From an uncultured Ruminococcus sp. (GTDB lineage: Bacteria > Bacillota > Clostridia > Oscillospirales > Ruminococcaceae): a stretch of DNA of 7,891 bases. Positions 1 to 4,774 of the stretch are shown in pieces. Location: the NCBI GenBank assembly GCA_946183385.1, contig CAMHBN010000079.1:1-7891 (forward strand), given 5' to 3'. The position numbers and the translations under genes were made by a program. The notes beneath the pieces were generated by a model, which saw only the letters and a list, made by a program, of their open reading frames with translations, did no database searches and was not told the origin of the DNA. Each line of letters starts with the position of its first letter. Position 1 is the stretch's first letter.

Positions 1-555
1 ATGGAGCGTGCCTGTCAGGCGCTCGGCGAGATAAACAGCACCTACGGCGTTTATTTCGTCTACGGCAACCACGACAAGGGCTACTACTCCGAGGACTACC
101 GCGATTTCAGCTTCGATGACCTCGACAGCTGCCTGAAGGAGAACGGCGTTGTCGTCCTCAGCGACGAGAGCGTCGCTGTCGGCAACGACATATATGTTAT
201 AGGCAGGCGTGACAAGTACGAGGAGAATATGGGCGAGGGCAGAGCCACTATGGACGAGCTTTTCAGCGGGCTCGACAGCTCGCGCTATACTATAGTCCTC
301 GACCACCAGCCCAACGATTACGCTGCAGAAGCGGCGGCTGGTGCTGACCTCGTGCTCTCCGGACATACCCACGGCGGACCGCTTATCCCCGCGGGGCAGA
401 TCGGTCTGCTCATGGGCGCAAACGACCGCGTTTACGGTCACGAGCGCAGGAACAGCACCGATTTCATCGTCACAAGCGGTATCTCGGGCTGGGCTCTGCC
501 GTTCAAGACGGGTACTGTCTCGGAGATAGTCGTTATTGATGTAAAAGGCGAATGA
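1..555 (+). CDS. Metallophosphoesterase, YkuE/YaeI-like, 3' part only
   Basis: This is the C-terminal 184 residues of a calcineurin-like metallophosphoesterase, open at the left edge; the first ATG is probably internal. Visible motifs are GNHD (residues 22-25), LDHQP (100-104) and GHTHGG (121-126), which in this family supply the Asn/His ligands and catalytic His of a two-metal site that hydrolyses phosphoesters. The N-terminal DxH and GD motifs that complete the site are missing and should lie upstream of the window. The LDHQP and GHTHGG spacing resembles the membrane-associated YkuE/YaeI group, some of which cleave lipid A precursors or other phospho-lipids, but the substrate cannot be read here. 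TGA ends the gene at 553-555. No T-rich terminator follows; a GC-rich hairpin lies 8 bp downstream. Family call is firm, exact function is not. Confidence 0.88.
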   Translation: MERACQALGEINSTYGVYFVYGNHDKGYYSEDYRDFSFDDLDSCLKENGVVVLSDESVAVGNDIYVIGRRDKYEENMGEGRATMDELFSGLDSSRYTIVLDHQPNDYAAEAAAGADLVLSGHTHGGPLIPAGQIGLLMGANDRVYGHERRNSTDFIVTSGISGWALPFKTGTVSEIVVIDVKGE

Positions 556-557
556 AT

Positions 558-581
558 TGTAGGGGCGCACAGTGTGCGCCC
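558..581 (+). repeat. TGTAGGGG-headed GC hairpin, copy 1
   Basis: The 8-base word TGTAGGGG (558-565) runs into a perfect 8-bp stem, GGGCGCAC (563-570) against GTGCGCCC (574-581), with loop AGT. The same 8-base word heads hairpins at 4639-4665 and, inverted, at 4629-4622, so this looks like a dispersed intergenic repeat. No run of T follows, so it is a poor intrinsic terminator by itself, although it may end or stabilise the 3' end of the phosphoesterase transcript. Confidence 0.7.
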
Positions 582-618
582 TTAACATATTGTTCGGAAA
601 TTGTACAGTTAGGGTGCG

Positions 619-638
619 GGACGCCGAGGGCGGCGTCC
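619..638 (+). repeat. GC-rich hairpin between phosphoesterase gene and pspA
   Basis: GGACGCCG (619-626) pairs perfectly with CGGCGTCC (631-638) around the loop AGGG. The word GGGACGCC at 618-625 also occurs at 4612-4619 beside the other repeat copies, which suggests a shared repeat family. It lies just upstream of the pspA promoter. No T tract follows directly. Confidence 0.6.
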
Positions 639-665
639 ACTATATCGGATTCTTTGTTTTCACAC

Positions 666-694
666 TTGACAATTCCGGCGTTTTATCCTATAAT
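666..694 (+). promoter_or_regulatory. Consensus sigma-A promoter for the pspA unit
   Basis: TTGACA at 666-671 and TATAAT at 689-694 are both exact consensus hexamers separated by the ideal 17 bp. Transcription should start near 701, giving a leader of about 58 nt before the pspA ATG. A promoter this close to consensus suggests high basal transcription unless it is repressed; the inverted repeat at 701-726 sits exactly where the start site is expected. Confidence 0.85.
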
Positions 695-700
695 AATAAC

Positions 701-726
701 AGCGGCGCGGTAGTGTCTGCGCCGCT
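701..726 (+). promoter_or_regulatory. Hairpin or operator at the predicted pspA start site
   Basis: AGCGGCGC (701-708) and GCGCCGCT (719-726) form an 8-bp perfect stem with a 10-base loop. It begins seven bases after the -10 box, so the transcript would start with a stem-loop at its very 5' end, or the DNA palindrome could be a repressor site covering +1. The sequence shows the repeat; either role is inference. A transcription terminator is less likely because only CTATCTTT follows. Confidence 0.55.
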
Positions 727-758
727 CTATCTTTAACCGTGAACAGGAGGATGAATAA

Positions 759-1496
759 ATGGGTGTATTTGCAAGATTGAGCGATCTGCTCAAATCTAAC
801 ATCAACGACCTTATCGACAAGGCTGAAGACCCCGAGAAGATGGTCAAGCAGATAATCGCCGATATGCAGAAGGAGCTTACTAAAGCTACTCAGAACTACG
901 GAAAGGCAAAGGCGAGCGAGCGTCTCGCGGAAACTAAATACAAGGACGCGGTGTCGGTATCCTCCGACTGGGAAAACAAGGCTAAGGCAGCTCTTGCAAA
1001 GGGCGATCAGGATCTCGCAAAGCAGGCTCTCTCCCGCAAGGTAAAGGCTGACGAGGAAGTCGCAACATACCAGCAGATGTACGAGTCCATATCCGCTCAG
1101 ACCGTCACTATCGGCGAGCAGGTGGAGCTCCTCAAGTCCAAGCTTGAAGAGGCTAAGTCGCGTCAGGCTATGCTGATAGCCCGTGCTCAGATGGCTGACA
1201 CGAAAAAGCAGCTCGCGGCGGCTCAGGGAGGCTTCGACGGCAAGAGCGCATTCGAGAAGCTCAGCCGCATGGAAGAAAAGGTACAGCAGAAGGAAGCCGA
1301 GGCTGACGCATTCACCGAGATAGCGGGCGTTCAGCAGGACGACCTCCAGCAGCAGTTCCGGCAGATCGAAAACGACGCAAAGGTAGATCAGGAGCTCCAG
1401 AGACTCATCGCCGAGATGAACGGCAATGCCGCTCCCGAGGAGATAACCCCCGAGACAGCTCCCCTTGAAGGCGCTGACGATACCGATGCAGAATGA
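759..1496 (+). CDS. pspA: PspA/IM30 family envelope-stress protein
   Basis: This 245-residue protein has the hallmark N-terminus of the PspA/IM30/Vipp1 (ESCRT-III-like) family: a hydrophobic amphipathic helix from MGVFARLSDLL, then the conserved DPEKMVKQIIADM segment (residues 24-36), followed by long, charged, Gln/Lys/Glu-rich coiled coil to about residue 215 and a short acidic tail. Family members assemble into rings or rods on the cytoplasmic side of the membrane and protect it from leakage or antibiotic damage. Length fits PspA proteins without the Vipp1 C-terminal extension. The ATG at 759 has AGGAGG at 745-750, 8 bp upstream; the earlier ATG at 751 is in another frame. A consensus promoter precedes it, and a small membrane-protein gene follows after 16 bp, so the two probably share a transcript. 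No PspF-type sigma-54 signal was seen. Confidence 0.93.
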   Translation: MGVFARLSDLLKSNINDLIDKAEDPEKMVKQIIADMQKELTKATQNYGKAKASERLAETKYKDAVSVSSDWENKAKAALAKGDQDLAKQALSRKVKADEEVATYQQMYESISAQTVTIGEQVELLKSKLEEAKSRQAMLIARAQMADTKKQLAAAQGGFDGKSAFEKLSRMEEKVQQKEAEADAFTEIAGVQQDDLQQQFRQIENDAKVDQELQRLIAEMNGNAAPEEITPETAPLEGADDTDAE

Positions 1497-1512
1497 AGAG
1501 CGAGGGATAGAA

Positions 1513-1692
1513 ATGAGCAGACGTAAAAAGACCGAAGAAGAAATAAATCCGAAGAAGGTACTTCATATGTTCCTTCCCATCGTCGGAGCAATATTCATCG
1601 CAGTAAGCTCGATACTCTACATTCTCTACAAGAGCTGGAGCAATAAGCTCTACTTCGAGAAGTGGAAGGACTACGAGGACTGCGGGGTATAA
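1513..1692 (+). CDS. Small single-pass membrane protein downstream of pspA
   Basis: A 59-residue protein I do not recognise. It has a very polar N-terminus (MSRRKKTEEEINPKK), one hydrophobic segment at about residues 18-40 (from LHMFLPIVGAIF to LYILYK), and a charged aromatic C-terminal tail (EKWKDYEDCGV). The positive-inside rule puts the N-terminus in the cytoplasm. GAGGG at 1502-1506 sits 6 bp before ATG 1513, better placed than the in-frame ATG at 1465, which lies inside pspA with no clear ribosome site. The gene begins 16 bp after the pspA stop, with a strong hairpin terminator at 1742-1781, so it is very likely the last gene of the pspA transcript. By position it could anchor, sense for or regulate PspA, as small membrane partners do in Psp and Lia systems, but there is no sequence similarity I can cite for that. 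Confidence 0.72.
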   Translation: MSRRKKTEEEINPKKVLHMFLPIVGAIFIAVSSILYILYKSWSNKLYFEKWKDYEDCGV

Positions 1693-1741
1693 AAAAGCAT
1701 CAGGTAACTGTGATACTCACACAGCAGCATTATATGAGCCT

Positions 1742-1781
1742 ACCGGGAAAGAACCTTTCTTCAGAAAGGTTCTTTCCCGGT
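1742..1781 (+). terminator. 19-bp perfect hairpin ending the pspA unit
   Basis: Bases 1742-1760 are the exact reverse complement of 1763-1781, leaving only TC as the nominal loop. The right arm runs into TTCCTTTTCC and, farther on, CTTTT, a loose T-rich tail. It lies 49 bp after the small membrane-protein stop codon and between convergent genes, so an intrinsic terminator is the simplest role. Its structure (GGGA...TTC...TCCC) resembles the hairpin at 1981-2005, so it may also be one end of a repeat element. Confidence 0.65.
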
Positions 1782-1805
1782 TCCTTTTCCAAAGACTTTT
1801 AGTCC

Positions 1806-1889
1806 AAATTTTTGCCCCTTAGGGTACTCCAGACAGAACGACAAAGCGCAAGTTTATCTGGTTTTGGAGCACCCTAAGGGGCAAAATTT
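1806..1889. repeat. 25-bp inverted repeat between convergent genes
   Basis: The left arm 1806-1831 and right arm 1865-1889 are reverse complements apart from one extra T and one A/G difference; the shared core is TTTGCCCCTTAGGGT. The 33-bp centre shows no open reading frame. Both arms are too long and too alike for chance, and nothing coding lies in this stretch. It sits within 1742-2005, a run of palindromes that may be one MITE-like or otherwise dispersed repeat. No target-site duplication could be recognised at the ends. Confidence 0.7.
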
Positions 1890-1925
1890 AAATTGAAAGT
1901 TTTATGGGAGGAATTTGAGGTGACT

Positions 1926-1958
1926 TCCCGCAGTGCGGGGGGATGTCGCGCAGCGACA
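1926..1958. repeat. Pair of short GC palindromes
   Basis: CCCGC (1927-1931) and GCGGG (1935-1939) flank AGT; next to them TGTCGC (1944-1949) and GCGACA (1953-1958) flank GCA. Two perfect small hairpins side by side in non-coding DNA form part of the palindrome block 1742-2005. Confidence 0.55.
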
Positions 1959-1980
1959 GAGGGGACCGCCGTCACAAGCG

Positions 1981-2005
1981 GGGACCCTTTTTTCAAAAGG
2001 GTCCC
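1981..2005. terminator. 11-bp hairpin, likely terminator of the cotJ operon or end of a repeat
   Basis: GGGACCCTTTT (1981-1991) pairs exactly with AAAAGGGTCCC (1995-2005) around TTC. It lies 64 bp beyond the cotJC stop, so on the minus strand it could end cotJ transcripts, although the base run after it on that strand is not T-rich. It resembles the longer hairpin at 1742-1781 in its GGGA...ACC...TTC...GGT...TCCC design. Confidence 0.5.
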
Positions 2006-2069
2006 TCCTCAATAATCTCTCGTATTACTTCTATATGAGCATTACAGTTATGCCGTGCGGACTTTTCGC

Positions 2070-2678
2070 TTATTTGCCGCAGTTCTTGTCGAATGACGGA
2101 TTGCACGCGTAGAAGTTTTTCTCGTTGAGCTTATCCTGCGTTATGCGGAGAGCTTCTCCGAAACGCTGGTAGTGTACGATCTCGCGCTGTCTGAGGAAGC
2201 GGATAGGGTCGCGGACATCGGGGTCGTCGGCGAGGCGGAGGATATTGTCGTAGGTGGTGCGGGCTTTCTGCTCAGCCGCCATATTCTCGTGCAGGTCGGT
2301 GATGATATCGCCCTTGGACTGGAAATATGTCGCGGTGAACGGCGTGCCAGAAGCGGCTACGGGGTAGATGCCCGTTGTGTGGTCAACGAAGTAGGTGTCG
2401 AATCCGCTCGCCTTTATTTCGTCTATCGAGAGTCCCTTCGTGAGCTGATACAGTATCGCCGATATCATCTCAACGTGTGCGAGCTCTTCAGTGCCAATGT
2501 CCGTAAGCAGACCCTTCACCTCGCCGTAGGGCATGGCGAAGCGCTGGTTGAGATAGCGCAGGGAAGCGGCTAATTCTCCGTCCGGACCTCCGAGCTGTGA
2601 TATAATCACCTTAGCCATTTTCGGGTCGGGATTCTTGATGTTTACAGGGTACTGTAATTTCTTTTCATACTGCCACAT
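2070..2678 (-). CDS. cotJC: Spore coat protein CotJC, manganese-catalase family
   Basis: This 202-residue protein is a full-length CotJC, a ferritin-fold protein of the manganese catalase family associated with the spore coat, where it may destroy hydrogen peroxide. Candidate dimanganese ligands are E35 (in GELAASLRY), E65 and H68 (in EELAHVEM), E136 (in MAAEQKAR) and H169 (in REIVHYQRF), so the metal centre looks intact. It ends with a cysteine-containing tail (ACNPSFDKNCGK). The start is supported by AAAGGAG at 2692-2686, and the ATG begins only 3 bp after the cotJB stop. It is the last gene of cotJABC. In Bacillus subtilis this operon is read in the mother cell under sigma-E; whether that holds here is inference. 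Confidence 0.95.
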   Translation of the reverse strand: MWQYEKKLQYPVNIKNPDPKMAKVIISQLGGPDGELAASLRYLNQRFAMPYGEVKGLLTDIGTEELAHVEMISAILYQLTKGLSIDEIKASGFDTYFVDHTTGIYPVAASGTPFTATYFQSKGDIITDLHENMAAEQKARTTYDNILRLADDPDVRDPIRFLRQREIVHYQRFGEALRITQDKLNEKNFYACNPSFDKNCGK

Positions 2679-2681
2679 AGA

Positions 2682-2930
2682 TTAGCTCCTTTCCCAGGGC
2701 CACGGGTCGGCGACCCAGTCCCAGCTCTGAAGGTTTTGGTTCTGCTCGGGAGTGAGCGGACCGAACTTGTCATTGTATTCGGCGACGGCTTCCTCGCGGA
2801 GCTTCTTATACTGCGCGAACATCGCAAGAGCACGCTGACATCTCGGGTGCGTATCGAGGTAGAGGTTGAGCTCCTTTAGGGAGAAGTCGTACTGTTTTAT
2901 CTTTCTGAGAAGAGCACAGCGAGGGTCCAT
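2682..2930 (-). CDS. cotJB: Spore coat protein CotJB
   Basis: An 82-residue protein beginning MDPRCALLRKIKQYDFSL and ending SWDWVADPWPWERS, matching CotJB in size and character: a charged helical core with LYLDTHP and a tryptophan-rich WxWVxxPWPWE end. It is thought to be a structural partner of CotJA and CotJC in the spore coat; its molecular role is not known. The ATG at 2930-2928 shares one base with the cotJA stop codon (TAATG), which indicates translational coupling and rules out the longer open frame that starts at 3023 inside cotJA. The cotJC start follows its stop by 3 bp. Confidence 0.92.
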   Translation of the reverse strand: MDPRCALLRKIKQYDFSLKELNLYLDTHPRCQRALAMFAQYKKLREEAVAEYNDKFGPLTPEQNQNLQSWDWVADPWPWERS

Positions 2931-3181
2931 TATTTGCCGCCTCCTCTCTCGAACGGGAAGACGAGGTCGGTGAAGAGAGTGCCGCAGGAGAGCGCTTTGT
3001 CGGCTTCCATGGTGTTGCCCCACTGCTGGAACGGCACATAAGCCATAGCGAGCTGAGGCTGAGCAGGCATGGCGGTCTGCGGGAACGCGTCCATGCGTTC
3101 GGCTCGGTCGGCGTAGGGAATGGAATTGCCGTTCTCACGCAGGACGAGCCCGTCTATATTGCTGAACAGATCAAGGTTCAT
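2930..3181 (-). CDS. cotJA: Spore coat protein CotJA
   Basis: An 83-residue protein with the CotJA signature LAMAYVPFQQW (residues 44-54) followed by ALSCGTLFTDLVFPFERG, the short conserved block typical of the family. The N-terminal 40 residues are variable and proline-rich toward the block. CotJA is a coat component needed in Bacillus subtilis for incorporation of CotJC. The start at 3181 has an ideal ribosome site, AAGGAGG at 3195-3189 with 7-bp spacing. It is the first gene of cotJABC and overlaps cotJB by one base. Its leader holds an imperfect hairpin and, farther up, the parS-like palindrome. Confidence 0.92.
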   Translation of the reverse strand: MNLDLFSNIDGLVLRENGNSIPYADRAERMDAFPQTAMPAQPQLAMAYVPFQQWGNTMEADKALSCGTLFTDLVFPFERGGGK

Positions 3182-3235
3182 GGTATTTCCTCCTTATGAA
3201 ATCTGCGGGAGGACATCGTGCAGATGACCTCCGCA
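3178..3235 (-). promoter_or_regulatory. cotJA leader hairpin with a possible 12-codon upstream ORF
   Basis: Bases 3204-3216 and 3224-3235 form an imperfect hairpin (one bulge, one mismatch) just upstream of the cotJA ribosome site. Within the leader, ATG at 3216-3214 opens a 12-codon frame (MSSRRFHKEEIP) whose TGA overlaps the cotJA ATG as ATGA. A GGAGG lies upstream of this ATG with an 11-base gap, longer than usual. Coupled upstream translation is possible, but the frame is short enough to be chance. Confidence 0.3.
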
Positions 3236-3279
3236 CATTTCATATTATTCGCGGAGCAGGAAAAGTGATACAGCTTAAA

Positions 3280-3313
3280 AAGAACAATTGTTTCACGCGG
3301 AACAATTGTTCTT
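3280..3313. promoter_or_regulatory. 34-bp palindrome with a parS-like core
   Basis: Arms 3280-3292 and 3301-3313 are perfect 13-bp reverse complements. The central 16 bases, 3289-3304, read on the minus strand TGTTCCGCGTGAAACA, one base off the Bacillus-type parS consensus TGTTNCACGTGAAACA (A to G at position 7). The palindrome centre (3296/3297) coincides with the parS-like centre. Each half also contains AACAATTGTT, itself a palindrome. It abuts a weak minus-strand -10 box. Alternatives are a repressor operator for cotJ, or a hairpin followed by TTTTT on the minus strand, which has terminator form. The symmetry is directly visible; ParB binding is inference. Confidence 0.55.
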
Positions 3314-3341
3314 ATAGTACTTCGGTTGTGGCGAGTGTGAA
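3314..3341 (-). promoter_or_regulatory. Weak candidate promoter toward cotJ
   Basis: On the minus strand TTCACA (3341-3336) and TACTAT (3319-3314) are 16 bp apart, an imperfect sigma-A pattern. The start would fall inside the 34-bp palindrome at 3280-3313. I saw no good sigma-E or sigma-K match in the cotJA upstream region, so the real sporulation promoter may be missed or divergent. Confidence 0.22.
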
Positions 3342-3382
3342 TGTTTTGATTTGTGCAATATGCTGAATTTTCTCCGAAATAC

Positions 3383-3410
3383 TTGTTATTTTTTCCTTTT
3401 GTGGTATAAT
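3383..3410 (+). promoter_or_regulatory. Sigma-A promoter of the LRR-dockerin gene
   Basis: TTGTTA (3383-3388) and TATAAT (3405-3410) with 16-bp spacing and an extended -10 TGG (3402-3404). Transcription should begin near 3417, leaving a short leader to the ATG at 3444. Because the promoter lies inside the longer open frame starting at 3351, it also argues for the later start. Confidence 0.75.
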
Positions 3411-3443
3411 GAATTATATATTATACCCTGGGGAGGAATAAAG

Positions 3444-4601
3444 ATGAAATTGAGGAAAATCACAGCGGCGGCAATGGCTCTGACCGTGGTCTGCGGAGCA
3501 CAGACGGCTGTCATGTCGTATCAGACCGCTGATTTCACGGCAAATGCGGCTGACATTGTTGACGCAGTTCCGACGGATATTGTTGACAGCGGCACTTGCG
3601 GTGATAACCTTACATGGGAGCTTGACACCGTAGGAACATTGACGATATCGGGAACGGGCGAAATGGATTACGCTCCTTGGAGAAGCAAATACAAGGATGA
3701 AATCAAAAGCGTAATCATCAGCGAGGGCGTTAAAAGCATAGGTCCGAGCGCATTTGAAGAGTGTTCGGCACTTACCTCGATAACCATACCCGACGGTGTT
3801 ACAATTATAGCTGACAGGGCGTTTTGCGAATGTTCGGAGCTTGTCTCGATAACCATACCCGACAGTTTAACGACCATAGGCGATGATGCATTTGTCTGCT
3901 GTTCAAAACTTACCTCAATAAACATACCCAACGGTGTAACGAGCATAGGTGCTGACGCATTTGACGAGTGTTCGGGACTGACCGCAATAATCATACCCGA
4001 CAGTGTTACAAGCATAGGCTACGCTGCATTTTACCGCTGTTCGGGACTGACCTCGATAACCATACCCGACGGTGTAACGACCATAGGTGACTGGACATTT
4101 TACGAGTGTCCGGCACTGACCTCAATAACCCTGCCCGACAGTGTAACAAGCATAAGTGATAAAGCGATAAAGGATAATTCCGATGTGACTATCTATGGGT
4201 ATGAAGGTTCTCGTGCAGAGAGCTACGCGAAGGAAAAAGGAATACCGTTTGTTGCCATGGAAAAGTCCACCACCACCACAGCAACCACCATATCTACCAC
4301 TACCACCACCACAACGACAACCACCACCGTGACGACACCCGCCAAGGAAGTCTCCTTCGGTGACCCGACTGGCGACGGCAAGATCGACGCCAACGACGCC
4401 TCGTTCGTCCTCGTCGAATACGCGAAGGTATCCACAGGCGGTGAATCGGCGCTCACATCCGAGGAGACAGCAGCCGCAGATGTTAACAAGGACGGCAAGG
4501 TGGACGCGAAGGACGCTTCGGCTATCCTCGCCTACTATTCCTACCTCTCCACGGGCGGCACGGACACGCTGGAGGCTTTCCTCAAACCACAAGAATTATA
4601 A
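3444..4601 (+). CDS. Secreted BspA-type leucine-rich-repeat protein with C-terminal dockerin
   Basis: A 385-residue exported protein. Order: signal peptide (basic MKLRK, then a hydrophobic stretch to about residue 25, possible cleavage near ANA-A at 33-36); a BspA-style lead-in, SGTCGDNLTWELDTVGTLTI (49-68); seven 23-residue LRR_5 repeats (89-249) of the form SITIPDxVTSIGxxAFxxCSxLT; a Thr-rich linker (275-300); and a type I dockerin with two calcium loops, DPTGDGKIDAND (307-318) and DVNKDGKVDAKD (346-357). Dockerins dock to cohesins on scaffoldins or the cell surface, so it is probably a non-catalytic adhesion or binding subunit of a cellulosome-like assembly; no enzyme domain is present. 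ATG 3444 is preceded by GGAGG (3432-3436, 7-bp gap); an upstream in-frame start at 3351 would lie ahead of the promoter. The ligand of the LRR part is unknown. Transcription appears monocistronic. Confidence 0.9.
   Translation: MKLRKITAAAMALTVVCGAQTAVMSYQTADFTANAADIVDAVPTDIVDSGTCGDNLTWELDTVGTLTISGTGEMDYAPWRSKYKDEIKSVIISEGVKSIGPSAFEECSALTSITIPDGVTIIADRAFCECSELVSITIPDSLTTIGDDAFVCCSKLTSINIPNGVTSIGADAFDECSGLTAIIIPDSVTSIGYAAFYRCSGLTSITIPDGVTTIGDWTFYECPALTSITLPDSVTSISDKAIKDNSDVTIYGYEGSRAESYAKEKGIPFVAMEKSTTTTATTISTTTTTTTTTTTVTTPAKEVSFGDPTGDGKIDANDASFVLVEYAKVSTGGESALTSEETAAADVNKDGKVDAKDASAILAYYSYLSTGGTDTLEAFLKPQEL
3708..4190 (+). repeat. Seven tandem 69-bp coding repeats (LRR_5)
   Basis: The 483 bp encode exactly seven 23-residue units without indels. 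Repeats share words such as ATACCCGAC and AGCATAGG at the DNA level, so they arose by tandem duplication and could recombine to change copy number. The first and last units are the most divergent; the last lacks the AFxxCS part (residues IKDNSD instead). Confidence 0.85.
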
Positions 4602-4602
4602 C

Positions 4603-4646
4603 GGGCTGTCGGGGACGCCAGCCCCTACAAGGCGAATCTGTAGGGG
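4603..4646. repeat. Inverted pair of TGTAGGGG repeats after the LRR-dockerin gene
   Basis: CCCCTACA (4622-4629) and TGTAGGGG (4639-4646) are exact inverted copies 9 bp apart, the same word that heads the hairpin at 558-581. The left copy is also flanked by GGGCT (4603-4607) and AGCCC (4620-4624), a second small hairpin enclosing GGGGACGCC. GGGACG at 4612-4617 could alternatively pair with CGTCCC at 4660-4665, enclosing the pair. This looks like two copies of one dispersed hairpin repeat inserted head to head. Confidence 0.6.
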
Positions 4647-4672
4647 ACGGCGTACTCGACGTCCCTTTTTTT
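4644..4672 (+). terminator. Intrinsic terminator of the LRR-dockerin gene
   Basis: GGGACG (4644-4649) pairs with CGTCCC (4660-4665), with two more CG pairs inside across one mismatch, and is followed directly by seven T (4666-4672). It lies 42 bp after the stop codon. It overlaps the TGTAGGGG repeat, so a repeat copy appears to serve as the terminator. Confidence 0.8.
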
Positions 4673-4705
4673 GAATCGTAAATGTTGAAAATTTCATTAT
4701 TACTG

Positions 4706-4734
4706 TTGAAATTCTCACGCTCCTGTGATATAAT
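4706..4734 (+). promoter_or_regulatory. Sigma-A promoter of the phosphofructokinase gene
   Basis: TTGAAA (4706-4711), 17-bp spacer, TATAAT (4729-4734), with an extended -10 TGA (4726-4728). The start is expected near 4741, giving a leader of about 34 nt before the ATG at 4775. No riboswitch or operator was seen in this short leader. Confidence 0.82.
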
Positions 4735-4774
4735 AGAGCTATAAGTTCGTATTTCGACATCGGAGGGTAAAAAT

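Noticed and set aside
701..726. Hairpin as a terminator or attenuator of pspA
   Set aside because: There is no T run after the stem and it starts at the predicted transcript 5' end.
1465..1512. Earlier ATG for the small membrane protein
   Set aside because: It lies inside pspA without a good ribosome site; GAGGG is correctly placed for ATG 1513.
2172..2573. Plus-strand frame opposite cotJC
   Set aside because: It is fully within a well-supported gene and its product has no recognisable feature.
2931..3023. Longer cotJB beginning inside cotJA
   Set aside because: The extra residues are an out-of-frame reading of cotJA; family length and the TAATG overlap support the start at 2930.
3351..3443. 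Longer N-terminus (31 extra residues) for the LRR-dockerin protein
   Set aside because: The region contains the -35 and -10 boxes and the ribosome site for ATG 3444, and the extension would bury the signal peptide.
3708..4190. Regular 69-bp repeats as a CRISPR-like array
   Set aside because: The repeats are coding, contiguous, without spacers, and match LRR_5 units.
4122..4592. Minus-strand frames opposite the LRR-dockerin gene, including Gly- or Val-rich ones
   Set aside because: Their odd composition is the antisense of the Thr-rich linker and dockerin codons; no promoter or ribosome site was seen.
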